Shown here piece by piece: positions 52,516 to 61,252 of a stretch of 64,000 nt of DNA. The translations under genes and the position numbers were made by a program. Below the pieces are notes generated by a model, which was not told the DNA's origin, made no database searches, and saw only the letters and a list, made by a program, of their open reading frames with translations. This stretch comes from Bradyrhizobium sp. Arg816 (GTDB lineage: Bacteria; Pseudomonadota; Alphaproteobacteria; Rhizobiales; Xanthobacteraceae), in assembly GCF_029989365.1 (NCBI RefSeq), contig NZ_JAPRAQ010000001.1:434001-498000 (forward strand). The letters are read 5' to 3'. Each line of letters opens with the position of its first letter. Within the stretch, counting starts at the first letter, position 1.

Positions 52516-55500
52516 TCCGGTTGCTCCTCGAATACGCCGTGGTGAGGCTTGCCATCGTTACCTTTGCGCAGCATGGCAAAGAGGTACGGCACGATCAGCA
52601 ATGTCGTCGGGGTCGCGAACAGCAGTCCGCCGATCACCGCGCGCGCGAGCGCGGCGTTCTGCTCCTCGCCCGGACCTCCGAGCGCCATCGGGATCATGCC
52701 CACGATCATCGCGGCGGCAGTCATCAGGACCGGACGGATCCTGGTGCGGCCCGCGCTCAGCGCTGCCTGGAACGCGGAATGTCCTTTCAATTGCTCATCA
52801 CGCGCGAACGTTACGAGCAGGATGGAATTCGCGGAGGCAACGCCGACCGCCATGATCGCTCCCATCAGCGAGGGCACGTTCAGCGTCGTTCCGGTGATGA
52901 ACAGCATCGTCACGATGCCGCACAAGGTCGCCGGCAGCGCCATGATGACGACGAAGGGATCGCCGAAGTTCTGGTAGTTCACGACCATCAGCAGGTAGAC
53001 CAGGATGGCGGCAAACAGCAGGCCGAGTCCGAGATTGCGGAACGACTGATTCATGCTCTGGATCTGTCCCAGGACCTGGATCGAATTGCCCGGCTGGAGC
53101 TGCTTCTGGAGTGTGGACGTGACCTTGTCGATATCGGCCGCGACGCCGCCGAGATCGCGGCCCTGGACGCTTGCATAGACGTCAAACACCGGCTGGACGT
53201 TGGCCTGGTTCGAATTGGTGGGGACGCTCCCCCGCTTGAACGTCGCGACATTGCTGAGGAGGCCGGGCACCGTCTGCCCGCTCGCGGCAACCGAGGCCGA
53301 CACCGGCGTGTTTCCCAGTGCGTTCAGCGAATTGGCCCTGTATTCGGGCGTCTGCACCGCCAGGTAATACGGGATGCCCGACGTCGGATCGGTCCAGAAG
53401 TTCGGCGAGACCTGAGCCGACGAGCTGAGGCTGACATTGATATTGGTCGCCACCGTGCTGGCGTTGAGCCCCAGCTGCGCGGCCCGCGTGCGGTCGATGT
53501 CGGCATAGAACGCGGGAGCATCGACCTCCTGCTGCAGATGCGCATCGACGACACCGGGAATTGCCGCGAGAGACTTCTGCAGCTCCTTGGCCACGGACAG
53601 ATTGTTGGCGCCGTAGCCAACCGTGCGGACATCGATCTGCGCCGGAAGGCCGAAGTTCAGGATCTGCGTCACGATATCGGCCGCCTGGAAATAGAACGTG
53701 TCCTCCGGGAATGCCGCCGGCAGCACCTGGCGCAGCTTCCTGACGTAGTCCGCGGTCGGCTTGTGTCCGTCCTTGAGCGACACGAGAATGGTGCCGTCGT
53801 TCACGCCGATCGTCGAGCCGTCGGTGAATGCGAGATTATAGGGACGCGCCGGAAGCCCGATATTGTCGACGATCAGCGCCCGGTCCCGCTCCGGAATCAC
53901 TCGGCGGATCTTGTCTTCGACCGCCTGGAAGATCGCTTCCGTCTTCTCGATGCGGGTGCCCGCGGGCGCGCGAACGTGGAGCTGGATCTGGCCTCCGTCG
54001 ATCAGGGGATAGAAGTCCCTGCCGACATAGACGAACATGGTGGCGCCGAGCGCCAGCACCAGCACCGCGACGACCGGCACGACGACGCGATGTCGAAGCA
54101 ACGTCAACAGCAAATCGGAATAGCCGTTGCGCAGGCGTTCGAATCCGCGCTCGAACATCGCAGAGGCGCGGCCGAAGATGCCCGACCGGCTTCCGCCCTC
54201 GCCATGGCGCCGTTCGCCCTTCAGCAGCAGGCCAATGGTGATCGGCGTCAGCGTTCGCGACAACGCATACGACGCCAGCATCGCGAACACCACCGCCAGA
54301 CCCAGCGGGGTGAAGAGGTATTTGGCCGGCCCTTCCAGAAATACGACCGAGGTGAACACACAGCTGATGGCGAGCGTGGAGACGAGCGTCGGCACCGCGA
54401 TTTCAGCCGCCCCGTGCAGTGTCGCATCAGCCAACGGCAGGCCTTCCTCGGTCCAGAGCCGGTGCGTGTTCTCGATCGTCACCGTCGAATCGTCGACCAG
54501 GATGCCGACCGCGAGTGCAAGCCCGCCGAGCGTCATCGTGTTCAAGGTCTCGCCGAGACAATACAGCACGACCAGCGAAGACAGCATCGCCAGCGGGATC
54601 GAGATCAAGACGACCAATGTCGATCGCCACGATCCCAGAAACAGCAGGATCATCAGCGCCGTGAGGCCGGCCGCGATCGCGCCCTCGCGCAGCACGCCAT
54701 CGACCGAATGGGTGACGAAAACCGACTGGTCGAACAGCTCGTTGATCTTCAGCCCTGCAGGAGCCGACGCGCGAATCGAACTCAAGGCTTTCTTCACCCC
54801 ATTGACGACAGCGAGCGTCGAGGCATTTCCGTTCTTGATCACGCTGAGCAGGACGGCGCGATGACCGTCCTCGCGCACGATGTTCTGCTGGACCTGGGAG
54901 CCGTCCCGGACCTGGGCCACGTCCTTCAGGAAGATCGTGGCCCCGTTCACGAACTTGACCGGGATCATGTTGAGATCCTTGATCGAGGCCGGCGTGGCGT
55001 TGGTTCGAACGGTGTACTGGGTGTCACCGATTTTCGCCGTGCCGGTGGGCAGGGTCAGATTCTGGGTGTTCACCGCATTGACGATGTCGAGCGGCGTCAA
55101 TCCGCGCGACAGGAGCTTGTTCGGATCGATGTCGACCATGATCTGGCGGTACTTGCCGCCGGCAGGCGTGGGCAACGTCACGCCCGGAACAGGCGCCAAT
55201 TGCTGCCGGATACGATAGATACCGAAATCGTATAATTGCTGCTCGTTCAGACTATTGGACTCGAGGCTGAGCTGCAGCACCGGTACGCTCGATGCATTGA
55301 ACTGCACGATGATCGGCGGCTGAATGCCCGGCGGCATCAGGGCGCGGATGGCGTTGGTTGCCGAGACGATCTGCGAGATCGCGAGGTCGAGATTGACGTC
55401 CGGCTGGAAGTAGATCTTCTGAACCGACAGGCCGTTGAGGGTTTGCGCCTCGATGTTCTTGATACCGCTGACATTGGCGCTGATCGAATACTGGCTGTAG

Positions 55501-55694
55501 GTGCTGACGCGCTGCTCCATCTCAGGCGTCGACAGGCCGGTGTAGCTCCACACCACTGTGACGACGGGAATGCGGATCTCCGGAAAAATGTCCGTCGGCA
55601 TCGACCAGATCGCGATGCCGCCGAGGAACAGGATCAGCGCTGCAAGCACATAGAACGTGTGCGGAAACCGCAGCGCGAAGCGAACAATTCCCAT
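52512..55694 (-). CDS. RND-family efflux permease
   Basis: This 1060-residue inner-membrane proton antiporter starts MGIVRFALRFPHTFYVLAALILFLGG. TM4 holds the paired Asp in AVGILVDDSTVTIENTH (near residue 398). The porter domain motifs IFPEIRIPVVTVVWSYTGLSTPEMEQRV and the second-half NYQNFGDPFVVIMALPATLCG fit the family. It belongs to a branch distant from the MdtB-like pump at 13164. Gene order is permease, adaptor, low-complexity protein, the reverse of the other RND operon. Substrate is unknown; the two-component genes downstream in coordinate order may control it. Confidence 0.94.
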   Translation of the reverse strand: MGIVRFALRFPHTFYVLAALILFLGGIAIWSMPTDIFPEIRIPVVTVVWSYTGLSTPEMEQRVSTYSQYSISANVSGIKNIEAQTLNGLSVQKIYFQPDVNLDLAISQIVSATNAIRALMPPGIQPPIIVQFNASSVPVLQLSLESNSLNEQQLYDFGIYRIRQQLAPVPGVTLPTPAGGKYRQIMVDIDPNKLLSRGLTPLDIVNAVNTQNLTLPTGTAKIGDTQYTVRTNATPASIKDLNMIPVKFVNGATIFLKDVAQVRDGSQVQQNIVREDGHRAVLLSVIKNGNASTLAVVNGVKKALSSIRASAPAGLKINELFDQSVFVTHSVDGVLREGAIAAGLTALMILLFLGSWRSTLVVLISIPLAMLSSLVVLYCLGETLNTMTLGGLALAVGILVDDSTVTIENTHRLWTEEGLPLADATLHGAAEIAVPTLVSTLAISCVFTSVVFLEGPAKYLFTPLGLAVVFAMLASYALSRTLTPITIGLLLKGERRHGEGGSRSGIFGRASAMFERGFERLRNGYSDLLLTLLRHRVVVPVVAVLVLALGATMFVYVGRDFYPLIDGGQIQLHVRAPAGTRIEKTEAIFQAVEDKIRRVIPERDRALIVDNIGLPARPYNLAFTDGSTIGVNDGTILVSLKDGHKPTADYVRKLRQVLPAAFPEDTFYFQAADIVTQILNFGLPAQIDVRTVGYGANNLSVAKELQKSLAAIPGVVDAHLQQEVDAPAFYADIDRTRAAQLGLNASTVATNINVSLSSSAQVSPNFWTDPTSGIPYYLAVQTPEYRANSLNALGNTPVSASVAASGQTVPGLLSNVATFKRGSVPTNSNQANVQPVFDVYASVQGRDLGGVAADIDKVTSTLQKQLQPGNSIQVLGQIQSMNQSFRNLGLGLLFAAILVYLLMVVNYQNFGDPFVVIMALPATLCGIVTMLFITGTTLNVPSLMGAIMAVGVASANSILLVTFARDEQLKGHSAFQAALSAGRTRIRPVLMTAAAMIVGMIPMALGGPGEEQNAALARAVIGGLLFATPTTLLIVPYLFAMLRKGNDGKPHHGVFEEQPE

Positions 55695-55833
55695 GGTGGT
55701 TCTGCCTGAAGCAAGTTGCGCGGGATCATTGAACAGATGAGGACGGGCGGGCATCCGTTCAAATGAAAACGAATTCAGATGCTCCGCGGCAGGACAGACA
55801 TCATTCGTACCGGCATCACCGCTTCTCGATCGC

Positions 55834-56790
55834 TCATGGAGCGGTGAGCTCCCGCGGCCGTGAGCCCGGGACGCCGTCGGGGCGCTTGCGCGCCGCATCC
55901 TGCACGGCAAGAATTGCGGCTCGCCTGACCTTGGCAAAGGCGCGGATCTCGATCTGCCGAACCCGCTCGCTGGAGATCGAAAGCTCAAATCCGAGTTGGT
56001 CCAGCGTAACCGGGCATTCCGCCAGCCGCCTCGCCTCCAGAATATGACGCTCGCGCGCCGTGAGCATGCCCAGCGCAACGCGCAAGGCGTTGGTACGGCG
56101 CTCTGTCTGCTCATGATCGGCAAGCACCGTCTCCGCGTCGATCGCCTGATCGACCAGCAACGCTTCCCATTCGGTTCCTTGCTCGTCGTCGCCAACGCGC
56201 GCGTTCAGCGACATGTCACCGTTCAGGCGGGAATCCATCTCGATCACCTCACGCGCCGTGACGTCGAGCCTTTCTGCAATCGTCTCGGCGACATCGGGCG
56301 TGAGCGCCGCCATAGCGCCGCCCGCGGCTTTCCTCATCTCGCTGCGGAGCCTGAAGAACAACTTCTTCTGTGCTGCCGTCGTGCCGATCCTGACCAGAGA
56401 CCAGGAGCGCAGGATGTATTCGTGAACCGAGGCCTTGATCCACCAAACCGCATAGGTGGAGAACCGCGCACCCCGGCCGGGTTCGAAGCGTGACGCCGCG
56501 ATGACGAGGCCGAGATTTGCCTCCGCAATCACGTCCGCCAAGGGCAGACCGTACCCCTTGTAGCCGCGCGCCACTTTGGCTGCGAGCCGGAGATGGCTCG
56601 TGACGAGCGCGTTCACGGCACCGCGGTCCCGCGTCTCCTGCCAGCGGCGTGCAAGCTGCTGCTCGTGACCGGGCTCAAGCAGTTCATAGCGCTTGATGGC
56701 CGCGGAATAGGCGCTGAGGAAAGGGGGCGATGGGGCTCCGGCCGCTACGGCCACAGCACTATTCCTCGCGACTTCGTGGCGGATCTGCAT
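55834..56790 (-). CDS. rpoH: RpoH-type sigma-32 factor
   Basis: This 318-residue sigma-70-family factor has region 2 in GLPLADVIAEANLGLVIAASRFEPGRGARFSTYAVWWIKASVHEYILRSW, then the RpoH box AAQKKLFFRLRSEM that separates heat-shock sigma factors from others. Region 4 is at the end (MLTARERHILEARRLAECPVTLDQLGFELSISSERVRQIE). The C-terminal Arg/Pro-rich tail is variable. Rhizobia often have several rpoH genes with specialised roles, so this may be an accessory copy. It lies between an RND operon and a two-component pair. Confidence 0.93.
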   Translation of the reverse strand: MQIRHEVARNSAVAVAAGAPSPPFLSAYSAAIKRYELLEPGHEQQLARRWQETRDRGAVNALVTSHLRLAAKVARGYKGYGLPLADVIAEANLGLVIAASRFEPGRGARFSTYAVWWIKASVHEYILRSWSLVRIGTTAAQKKLFFRLRSEMRKAAGGAMAALTPDVAETIAERLDVTAREVIEMDSRLNGDMSLNARVGDDEQGTEWEALLVDQAIDAETVLADHEQTERRTNALRVALGMLTARERHILEARRLAECPVTLDQLGFELSISSERVRQIEIRAFAKVRRAAILAVQDAARKRPDGVPGSRPRELTAP

Positions 56791-56936
56791 CTGTCACTCC
56801 CACATACGAAACCGGCGAGCGGACTCTAGAAAGCCTCCGAAGGAGGAGGCCACTGAATTGAGCGTAACAAACCTGAATTCGCCTTCAGACATTCGGCATG
56901 TCCTGGCATCGAGAACATCGCGCATCATGAGCGGCA

Positions 56937-58358
56937 TCACATCTGGTTGACGGTTGCGAGAGTTGGGGTGCGGGACCGGCATGCGGCGGCTTTCCTCGCC
57001 CTCCCGGTCCAGGCAAGGATCTCGATCCGCCCGCCAGGAGCCGGACCGATGATCAATCGAAAGCCATGCAGCTTGACGATGGCAGCCACCAGGCTCAGTC
57101 CCAGCCCAACCCCCGGCGTGTTGCGCATCTTGTCGGAGCGATAGAATCGCCGCAGCACCGCTTCGCGCTCCTGCGTGCTGATGCCGGGTCCGGTGTCACT
57201 TACGCGCACGAGCGCCGTGTCGTCTTCCGACACCAGTTCGAGCCTCACCTGGCCGCCGGGCGGCGTGAACTTGACGGCATTGTCCACGAGATTGGCCATC
57301 GCTTCGAACAACAGGTCCCGATCGCCCCACACCTGCACATTGCGATCGATGACGACGCCAAGCCCGATACCCTTGTCTTCGGCAATGGGCTCGTAGACAT
57401 CGCACACCTCGCGCAGGATCTCGTCGAGCGCAACGTTACCGAAGCCGGCGGTGCGGCGGCTGTTCTCGATCTCGGTGAGGCGCAGCAAGGCGGTGACGAT
57501 CGCGAGCGACTGATCGATTCCGGCCATTGCCTTGTCCGTGACCTCCTGGAGTTGCTCCAGGGTGGTCGCATGCGTTCGGCCGCGCTCCAGCGCCAGGCGT
57601 GCGCGCGTGAGCGGCGTCCTGAGGTCATGGGCGATATCGTTGCCGACACCGGCCAGCGCGTTGATCATGGTCTCCATCTCGGCGAGCATGCCGTTGACGA
57701 TCCTGGCCAGTCGCGCGAACGGATCGTCGGAATTGTCCTCCGGAAGCCGCTCGCGCAACTCCCCGGCCACGATCCGCTGCACCCGCTGGTTCACCTCTTC
57801 CACGCGTCTCTGGGCGCGAACGCTCAGCCACGCACCGGCCAGCAGACAGAGGCAGAACGCCGGCAGCAGGCCAAGCGCGAGCGCCTGCCCAACGACACTG
57901 GAGATTTCGCGCGTCTCATCGACGTTCCGTCCCATCACCAGGACGTCGCCGTTCTCAAGACGCCTGCCCACGACCCTGATGACCGGTCCGTGGACCGCCG
58001 ATTTCTCAATGAGGTCGAGCCGCACACCCTGCGCCGCTCCGCCGAGATCGAGCGCGCGCGGCAAGCTGTCGATGTTGCCGGCAAGCCGGGTGCCTGCACC
58101 ATTGAAAAGTCCAGCGTACTGCACACCTCTGGAATCCTGCTCGAGGTGATCGGAGATCGCTCCGATGCGGCGCGCCGACGGTAAATCGGCGATGAAGTTG
58201 ATCCGGGTCGTGATCATGCGGTCGGATCGTGCGATCAGATAGTCGTCGAGCTTCCAATAGGTGAACGCGAACAGCCCGACCACGAACAGCGCAAATGCGG
58301 CCGCCACCGCCAGGGCCCAGAGGAACGTGTTCGAACGGATGAACTGAATCTGGCGCAT
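56937..58358 (-). CDS. Membrane sensor histidine kinase
   Basis: This 473-residue kinase has two membrane segments (~13-35 and ~158-180) that enclose a periplasmic sensor part of about 120 residues. Then come a HAMP-like linker, the phospho-acceptor His244 in DIAHDLRTPLTRARL and an ATPase with ANLVDNAVKFTPPGG, DTGPGIS and GVGLGLSLVAAIV, all intact. It begins 59 bases after the response regulator stop in the same direction, so they form a pair. Stimulus unknown. Confidence 0.94.
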   Translation of the reverse strand: MRQIQFIRSNTFLWALAVAAAFALFVVGLFAFTYWKLDDYLIARSDRMITTRINFIADLPSARRIGAISDHLEQDSRGVQYAGLFNGAGTRLAGNIDSLPRALDLGGAAQGVRLDLIEKSAVHGPVIRVVGRRLENGDVLVMGRNVDETREISSVVGQALALGLLPAFCLCLLAGAWLSVRAQRRVEEVNQRVQRIVAGELRERLPEDNSDDPFARLARIVNGMLAEMETMINALAGVGNDIAHDLRTPLTRARLALERGRTHATTLEQLQEVTDKAMAGIDQSLAIVTALLRLTEIENSRRTAGFGNVALDEILREVCDVYEPIAEDKGIGLGVVIDRNVQVWGDRDLLFEAMANLVDNAVKFTPPGGQVRLELVSEDDTALVRVSDTGPGISTQEREAVLRRFYRSDKMRNTPGVGLGLSLVAAIVKLHGFRLIIGPAPGGRIEILAWTGRARKAAACRSRTPTLATVNQM

Positions 58359-58417
58359 CGAACCGGCACTCGATATTCGTCCGAGATGTGCTCCGCGAGC
58401 CCCTGGGTTTCGCGTGT

Positions 58418-59101
58418 CTATGCGCGCGAACGCAGAATGAAGCCGGAGCCGCGAACATTGTGAATGAGCTGCGTATCGCCGGGACCGTCCACCTTGTGGC
58501 GCAGCCGGCCCATATGCACGTCGATCAGATTCGTCGTTGCCGGAACGAACTTGTAGTTCCAGACCTCTTCGAGCAGCATCGCGCGCGTGAGCAACTGATC
58601 GCTCCGGCGCATCATGTATTCGAGCAGGCGGAACTCACGCGGCAACAGGTCGATCTCGCGTTCGTCCCGTCGCGCGGTCCGCTCGATCAGGTCGAGTTCC
58701 AGCGGCCCGACATGCAACGTGGTCTCGCGGCTGTCCATCGGACGGCGCAGCAATGCCTCTATGCGCGCGACGAGCTCGATGATCGCGAACGGCTTGGTGA
58801 GATAGTCGTCTCCCCCCATACGCAGTCCGCGTACCCGATCGTCCACGGCGCCGAGCGCACTCAGAACCAGAACCGGCGTCCCGACCCGATCCTTGCGCAG
58901 GGCCTCGATGACGGTCAGTCCGTCCATTCCGGGCAGCATGCGATCGACGATCATGGCATCCGGACACGCCGCGCGCGCCCGATCGAGACCGTCGACGCCG
59001 TCAGGGGCCCATTGGACCTCGAAACCGCGATCGGCGAGTTCGGCGACGATCACCTCGGCGGTTTCGGCATCATCTTCGATCAGAAGAATCCGCGTCATCA
59101 T
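58418..59101 (-). CDS. OmpR-family response regulator
   Basis: The 227-residue regulator has a receiver domain (RILLIEDDAETAEV, phospho-acceptor Asp53 in AMIVDRMLPGMDG, switch Ser in VLVLSALG, Lys in YLTKPFA). The winged helix follows (LPREFRLLEYMMRRSDQLLTRAMLLEEVWNYKF, NLIDVHMGRLRHKV, VRGSGFIL). Two adjacent ATGs (59101, 59098) follow GGGAG; the first is used here. It partners the kinase downstream. Confidence 0.95.
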   Translation of the reverse strand: MMTRILLIEDDAETAEVIVAELADRGFEVQWAPDGVDGLDRARAACPDAMIVDRMLPGMDGLTVIEALRKDRVGTPVLVLSALGAVDDRVRGLRMGGDDYLTKPFAIIELVARIEALLRRPMDSRETTLHVGPLELDLIERTARRDEREIDLLPREFRLLEYMMRRSDQLLTRAMLLEEVWNYKFVPATTNLIDVHMGRLRHKVDGPGDTQLIHNVRGSGFILRSRA

Positions 59102-59175
59102 CCTGCTCCCACGTTCTGCGAGGCGTTTCGGCCTGCGGCGGAGGAGCACGGGCTCGGCGGTCCGGGGCGTCATGT

Positions 59176-59355
59176 TCAATGCCCGCCCGCTCTGAACGCG
59201 CGGCGCCGCGCCAGCCTGCCATAGGCCACTCGTTGTCTGACGAGATAGTCCTGCGGAGAATGGGGCACCACTAAATAGCGATTCAGGAAGCGCGCCGTGC
59301 CCGTCGCCAACAGGGCCAGCGCGATGGCCATACGCCTCGCTGTCGTCGTGATCAT
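59176..59355 (-). CDS. 59-residue ORF ahead of the response regulator
   Basis: A strong GGAGG site six bases before ATG 59355 opens a 59-codon frame. The product has a hydrophobic N-terminal stretch (MAIALALLATGTARF after MITTTARR), then a basic part (DYLVRQRVAYGRLARRRAFRAG), like a small inner-membrane-anchored protein. Its stop is 74 bases before the response regulator start, so it may be the first gene of that operon and could tune the kinase. No family is recognised. Confidence 0.65.
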   Translation of the reverse strand: MITTTARRMAIALALLATGTARFLNRYLVVPHSPQDYLVRQRVAYGRLARRRAFRAGGH

Positions 59356-59585
59356 CTTCCGCCTCCATTCTGAACTGCGCTTTCATGAACATATGCCTGT
59401 GATGCGCTCCCTGTTACTCTCAAGGCAATGGATGTTGCGCATTCGCACGATCGTGCTTGCAATGCCGCGCCGGCTCACAGGCCGTTGAGATCCGGTGAGC
59501 AATTCGTGCATTTGGACAACGCCCGACCGTCCATACTTTGATGGGGAGCCGCTTGGTCGGCCTGATGTCATCAAGGAGAAGCCGA

Positions 59586-59834
59586 ATGACCACTCTCAAA
59601 CTCTTGTCGACGGGATTGATTGCAGCCGCCGTGCTCGGGGGACCCGTCATGGCTCGCGAGCACCATGCCGTCATGCGACAGCCCGCGATGACAACCGATA
59701 CGGTCGCATCGGGTGCGCCCTTCTATCAGCAGGGAGGCCGCGTCTGCGTTCCCGCGCCGCGCGTCGGCGCTTTCGCGACGGCGCCGTGGACCGGCAACAA
59801 CGTGCCTTGCGAGCCCGGCACGGGCAGCTTCTGA
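59586..59834 (+). CDS. Small secreted two-cysteine protein, paralogue of 44317-44550
   Basis: The 82-residue protein has leader MTTLKLLSTGLIAAAVLGGPVMA, a His/Met/Thr-rich middle and the conserved end block CVPAPRVGAFATAPWTGNNVPCEP. An AAGGAGA ribosome site precedes the ATG. It shares leader and end block with 44317-44550, 15 kb away. A strong hairpin follows the gene. Function is unknown; the conserved cysteine block suggests a folded disulphide loop. Confidence 0.78.
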   Translation: MTTLKLLSTGLIAAAVLGGPVMAREHHAVMRQPAMTTDTVASGAPFYQQGGRVCVPAPRVGAFATAPWTGNNVPCEPGTGSF

Positions 59835-59892
59835 TCGCCGCATTTCCTTGGCCGGCCGGGCGCCTCGGTCGGCCGCTCCTCATCGAACGACG

Positions 59893-59925
59893 GGGGCGGG
59901 CTTGAACGTTCAGCCCGCCCCTTCT
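59893..59925 (+). terminator. Strong hairpin after the small secreted protein gene
   Basis: GGGGCGGGC pairs with GCCCGCCCC, and the inner TGAAC with GTTCA, with one bulged T between the two stems. TTCT follows on the plus strand. It lies about 60 bases after the stop at 59834, so it is the probable terminator. Confidence 0.7.
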
Positions 59926-60123
59926 GTGGGCCGCGGCCCCCGCGGCAGGATCACCTTCCCTACCGGCGCGCCTCGTTCCTGAAGTCGAATTTAGTGGGAT
60001 TGCCGCGCATCGCTCCTACCTCTCATTTCATCACGAGCCTTGTCATCAGGAGCTTTGGCGACGGCACGACGCGGAAGCGGACTGCATGGATGACCAGGCA
60101 GATCGACACGAAAGGAGTGTCCC

Positions 60124-60510
60124 ATGAAACGAGCAATCATGATTTTGGCAACCGCGGCGCTTGCCTCGACCCTGGCCATCGGCGTAGCGGAGGCGCATGG
60201 CGGTGGCGGCGGGGGCCACGGTGGTGGCTTTGGCGGTGGCGGCCACGCCGGTTTTGGCGGTGGTGGCTTTGGCGGCGGACACATGGGCTTCGGCGGCGGC
60301 GCGCATTTCGGCGGCATGGCGCATGAGGGAGGCTTTGGCGGCGAACATCTCGGATTCGGCGGTCGGGCCGGCGGCATCGGCCTGCGCCAGCATGCGTTTC
60401 ACCGCTTTGGTCACTATCGATCCGGATACGGATTCTACGGCGCCTATCCAGATTGCTACGATTGGTACGAGTTGCACCCCGACCAGCCGTTGCCGCTGAG
60501 CTGCAGCTAG
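60124..60510 (+). CDS. Glycine-rich secreted protein
   Basis: This 128-residue product has a signal peptide (MKRAIMILATAALASTLAIGVAEA), then about 65 residues of Gly/His/Phe repeats (HGGGFGGGG, GFGGGGFGGGHMGFGG), then an aromatic C-terminus with two cysteines (YRSGYGFYGAYPDCYDWYELHP). The ribosome site AAAGGAG precedes it and a clear terminator follows. Glycine-rich envelope or matrix proteins of this kind are common in Bradyrhizobium and have no defined role; histidines may bind metal. Confidence 0.85.
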   Translation: MKRAIMILATAALASTLAIGVAEAHGGGGGGHGGGFGGGGHAGFGGGGFGGGHMGFGGGAHFGGMAHEGGFGGEHLGFGGRAGGIGLRQHAFHRFGHYRSGYGFYGAYPDCYDWYELHPDQPLPLSCS

Positions 60511-60585
60511 TCTGCACACACAGCGCTCCGCCGTCGGTCCAGACCTACCGCGGAGGTTGCGGCGCCGGCCCGCTCACGACTGACT

Positions 60586-60610
60586 TGGCCGAGCCTGGCT
60601 CGGCCATTTT
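60586..60610 (+). terminator. Rho-independent terminator after the glycine-rich protein gene
   Basis: TGGCCGAGC and GCTCGGCCA form a perfect nine-base stem with a three-base loop, followed by TTTT, 75 bases after the stop codon. Confidence 0.85.
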
Positions 60611-60634
60611 GCGATGCTGCTTCGCCAATAAGCG

Positions 60635-60835
60635 CTAGGAGGGGCGGAAGCCCGGAGGCATCGTTCGCCAGACTTTGTCTTTGAGGCAATACGCACGGAC
60701 GCCCTCGGGAATATCTTCGGCGGCGCCGCCCTCATATTGCTCGTAAAGGAGCGCCGGGAACAGCCTCCCCTTGATGACTTTAATCATATCACCGCGTCGA
60801 ATGTCCGCGCCGGCCGTTCCCGTCAGAACCGACAT
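60635..60835 (-). CDS. Small hypothetical protein
   Basis: The 66-residue frame starts MSVLTGTAGADIRRGDMIKV behind a GAGGGA ribosome site; a start at the second Met would give 50 residues. The sequence looks like a folded small protein (IKGRLFPALLYEQYEGG, VRAYCLKDKVW) rather than a shadow frame, and ends PPGFRPS. It has no signal peptide. No family is recognised. The plus-strand terminator upstream separates it from the glycine-rich gene. Confidence 0.55.
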   Translation of the reverse strand: MSVLTGTAGADIRRGDMIKVIKGRLFPALLYEQYEGGAAEDIPEGVRAYCLKDKVWRTMPPGFRPS

Positions 60836-61252
60836 GATCCCTCGCCAAGCGCACGTAGGATGCCAAACGAGCTCGTCGACCGGACGGGCTTGTCTGAAGC
60901 TATCTCGAAGCGGAACGGTCTTCCAATAACCCGAAAGGACTACTCCCTGATCGGGCCGTCCTTGCGGCCGGATGCCGGAGGCGCCGCGAGGATCCGGCTA
61001 CGGAGCGCGCGCAGGCGGTTGGTTTTGAGCAACAGCGGCCCCGCCAACGCGGTTACAATATAGCGGGGCCGCCTGCCCTACGGACGTCGGTGTTTAACCT
61101 GGGTCCGAAGGCTGCCGTATTCTACGCCGAGCGGCCGAGAACGAGGACTGGTCGAAAGAGGCACCCATTCGGAGCGTCCAGACCGGCATTCTGATTCAGA
61201 TAGCCCCTCTTTCTGAAGCGGAAGGGCAGCGGAAGTGGCGCGACCGGACCAT
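60836..61252. other. Intergenic region without a gene
   Basis: This 417-base stretch lies between the small hypothetical gene and the end of glmS. Frames present lack ribosome sites and protein-like composition. No clear T-rich terminator for glmS was found on the minus strand. Confidence 0.45.

Noticed and set aside
52416..55235. Open frame of over 900 codons on the plus strand across the second RND operon
   Set aside because: Same high-GC shadow effect; composition is unlike real proteins and it is opposite two well-recognised genes.
60737..61063. 108-codon plus-strand frame after the small hypothetical gene
   Set aside because: Lacks a ribosome site, overlaps the better-supported minus-strand small gene and has shadow-like composition.
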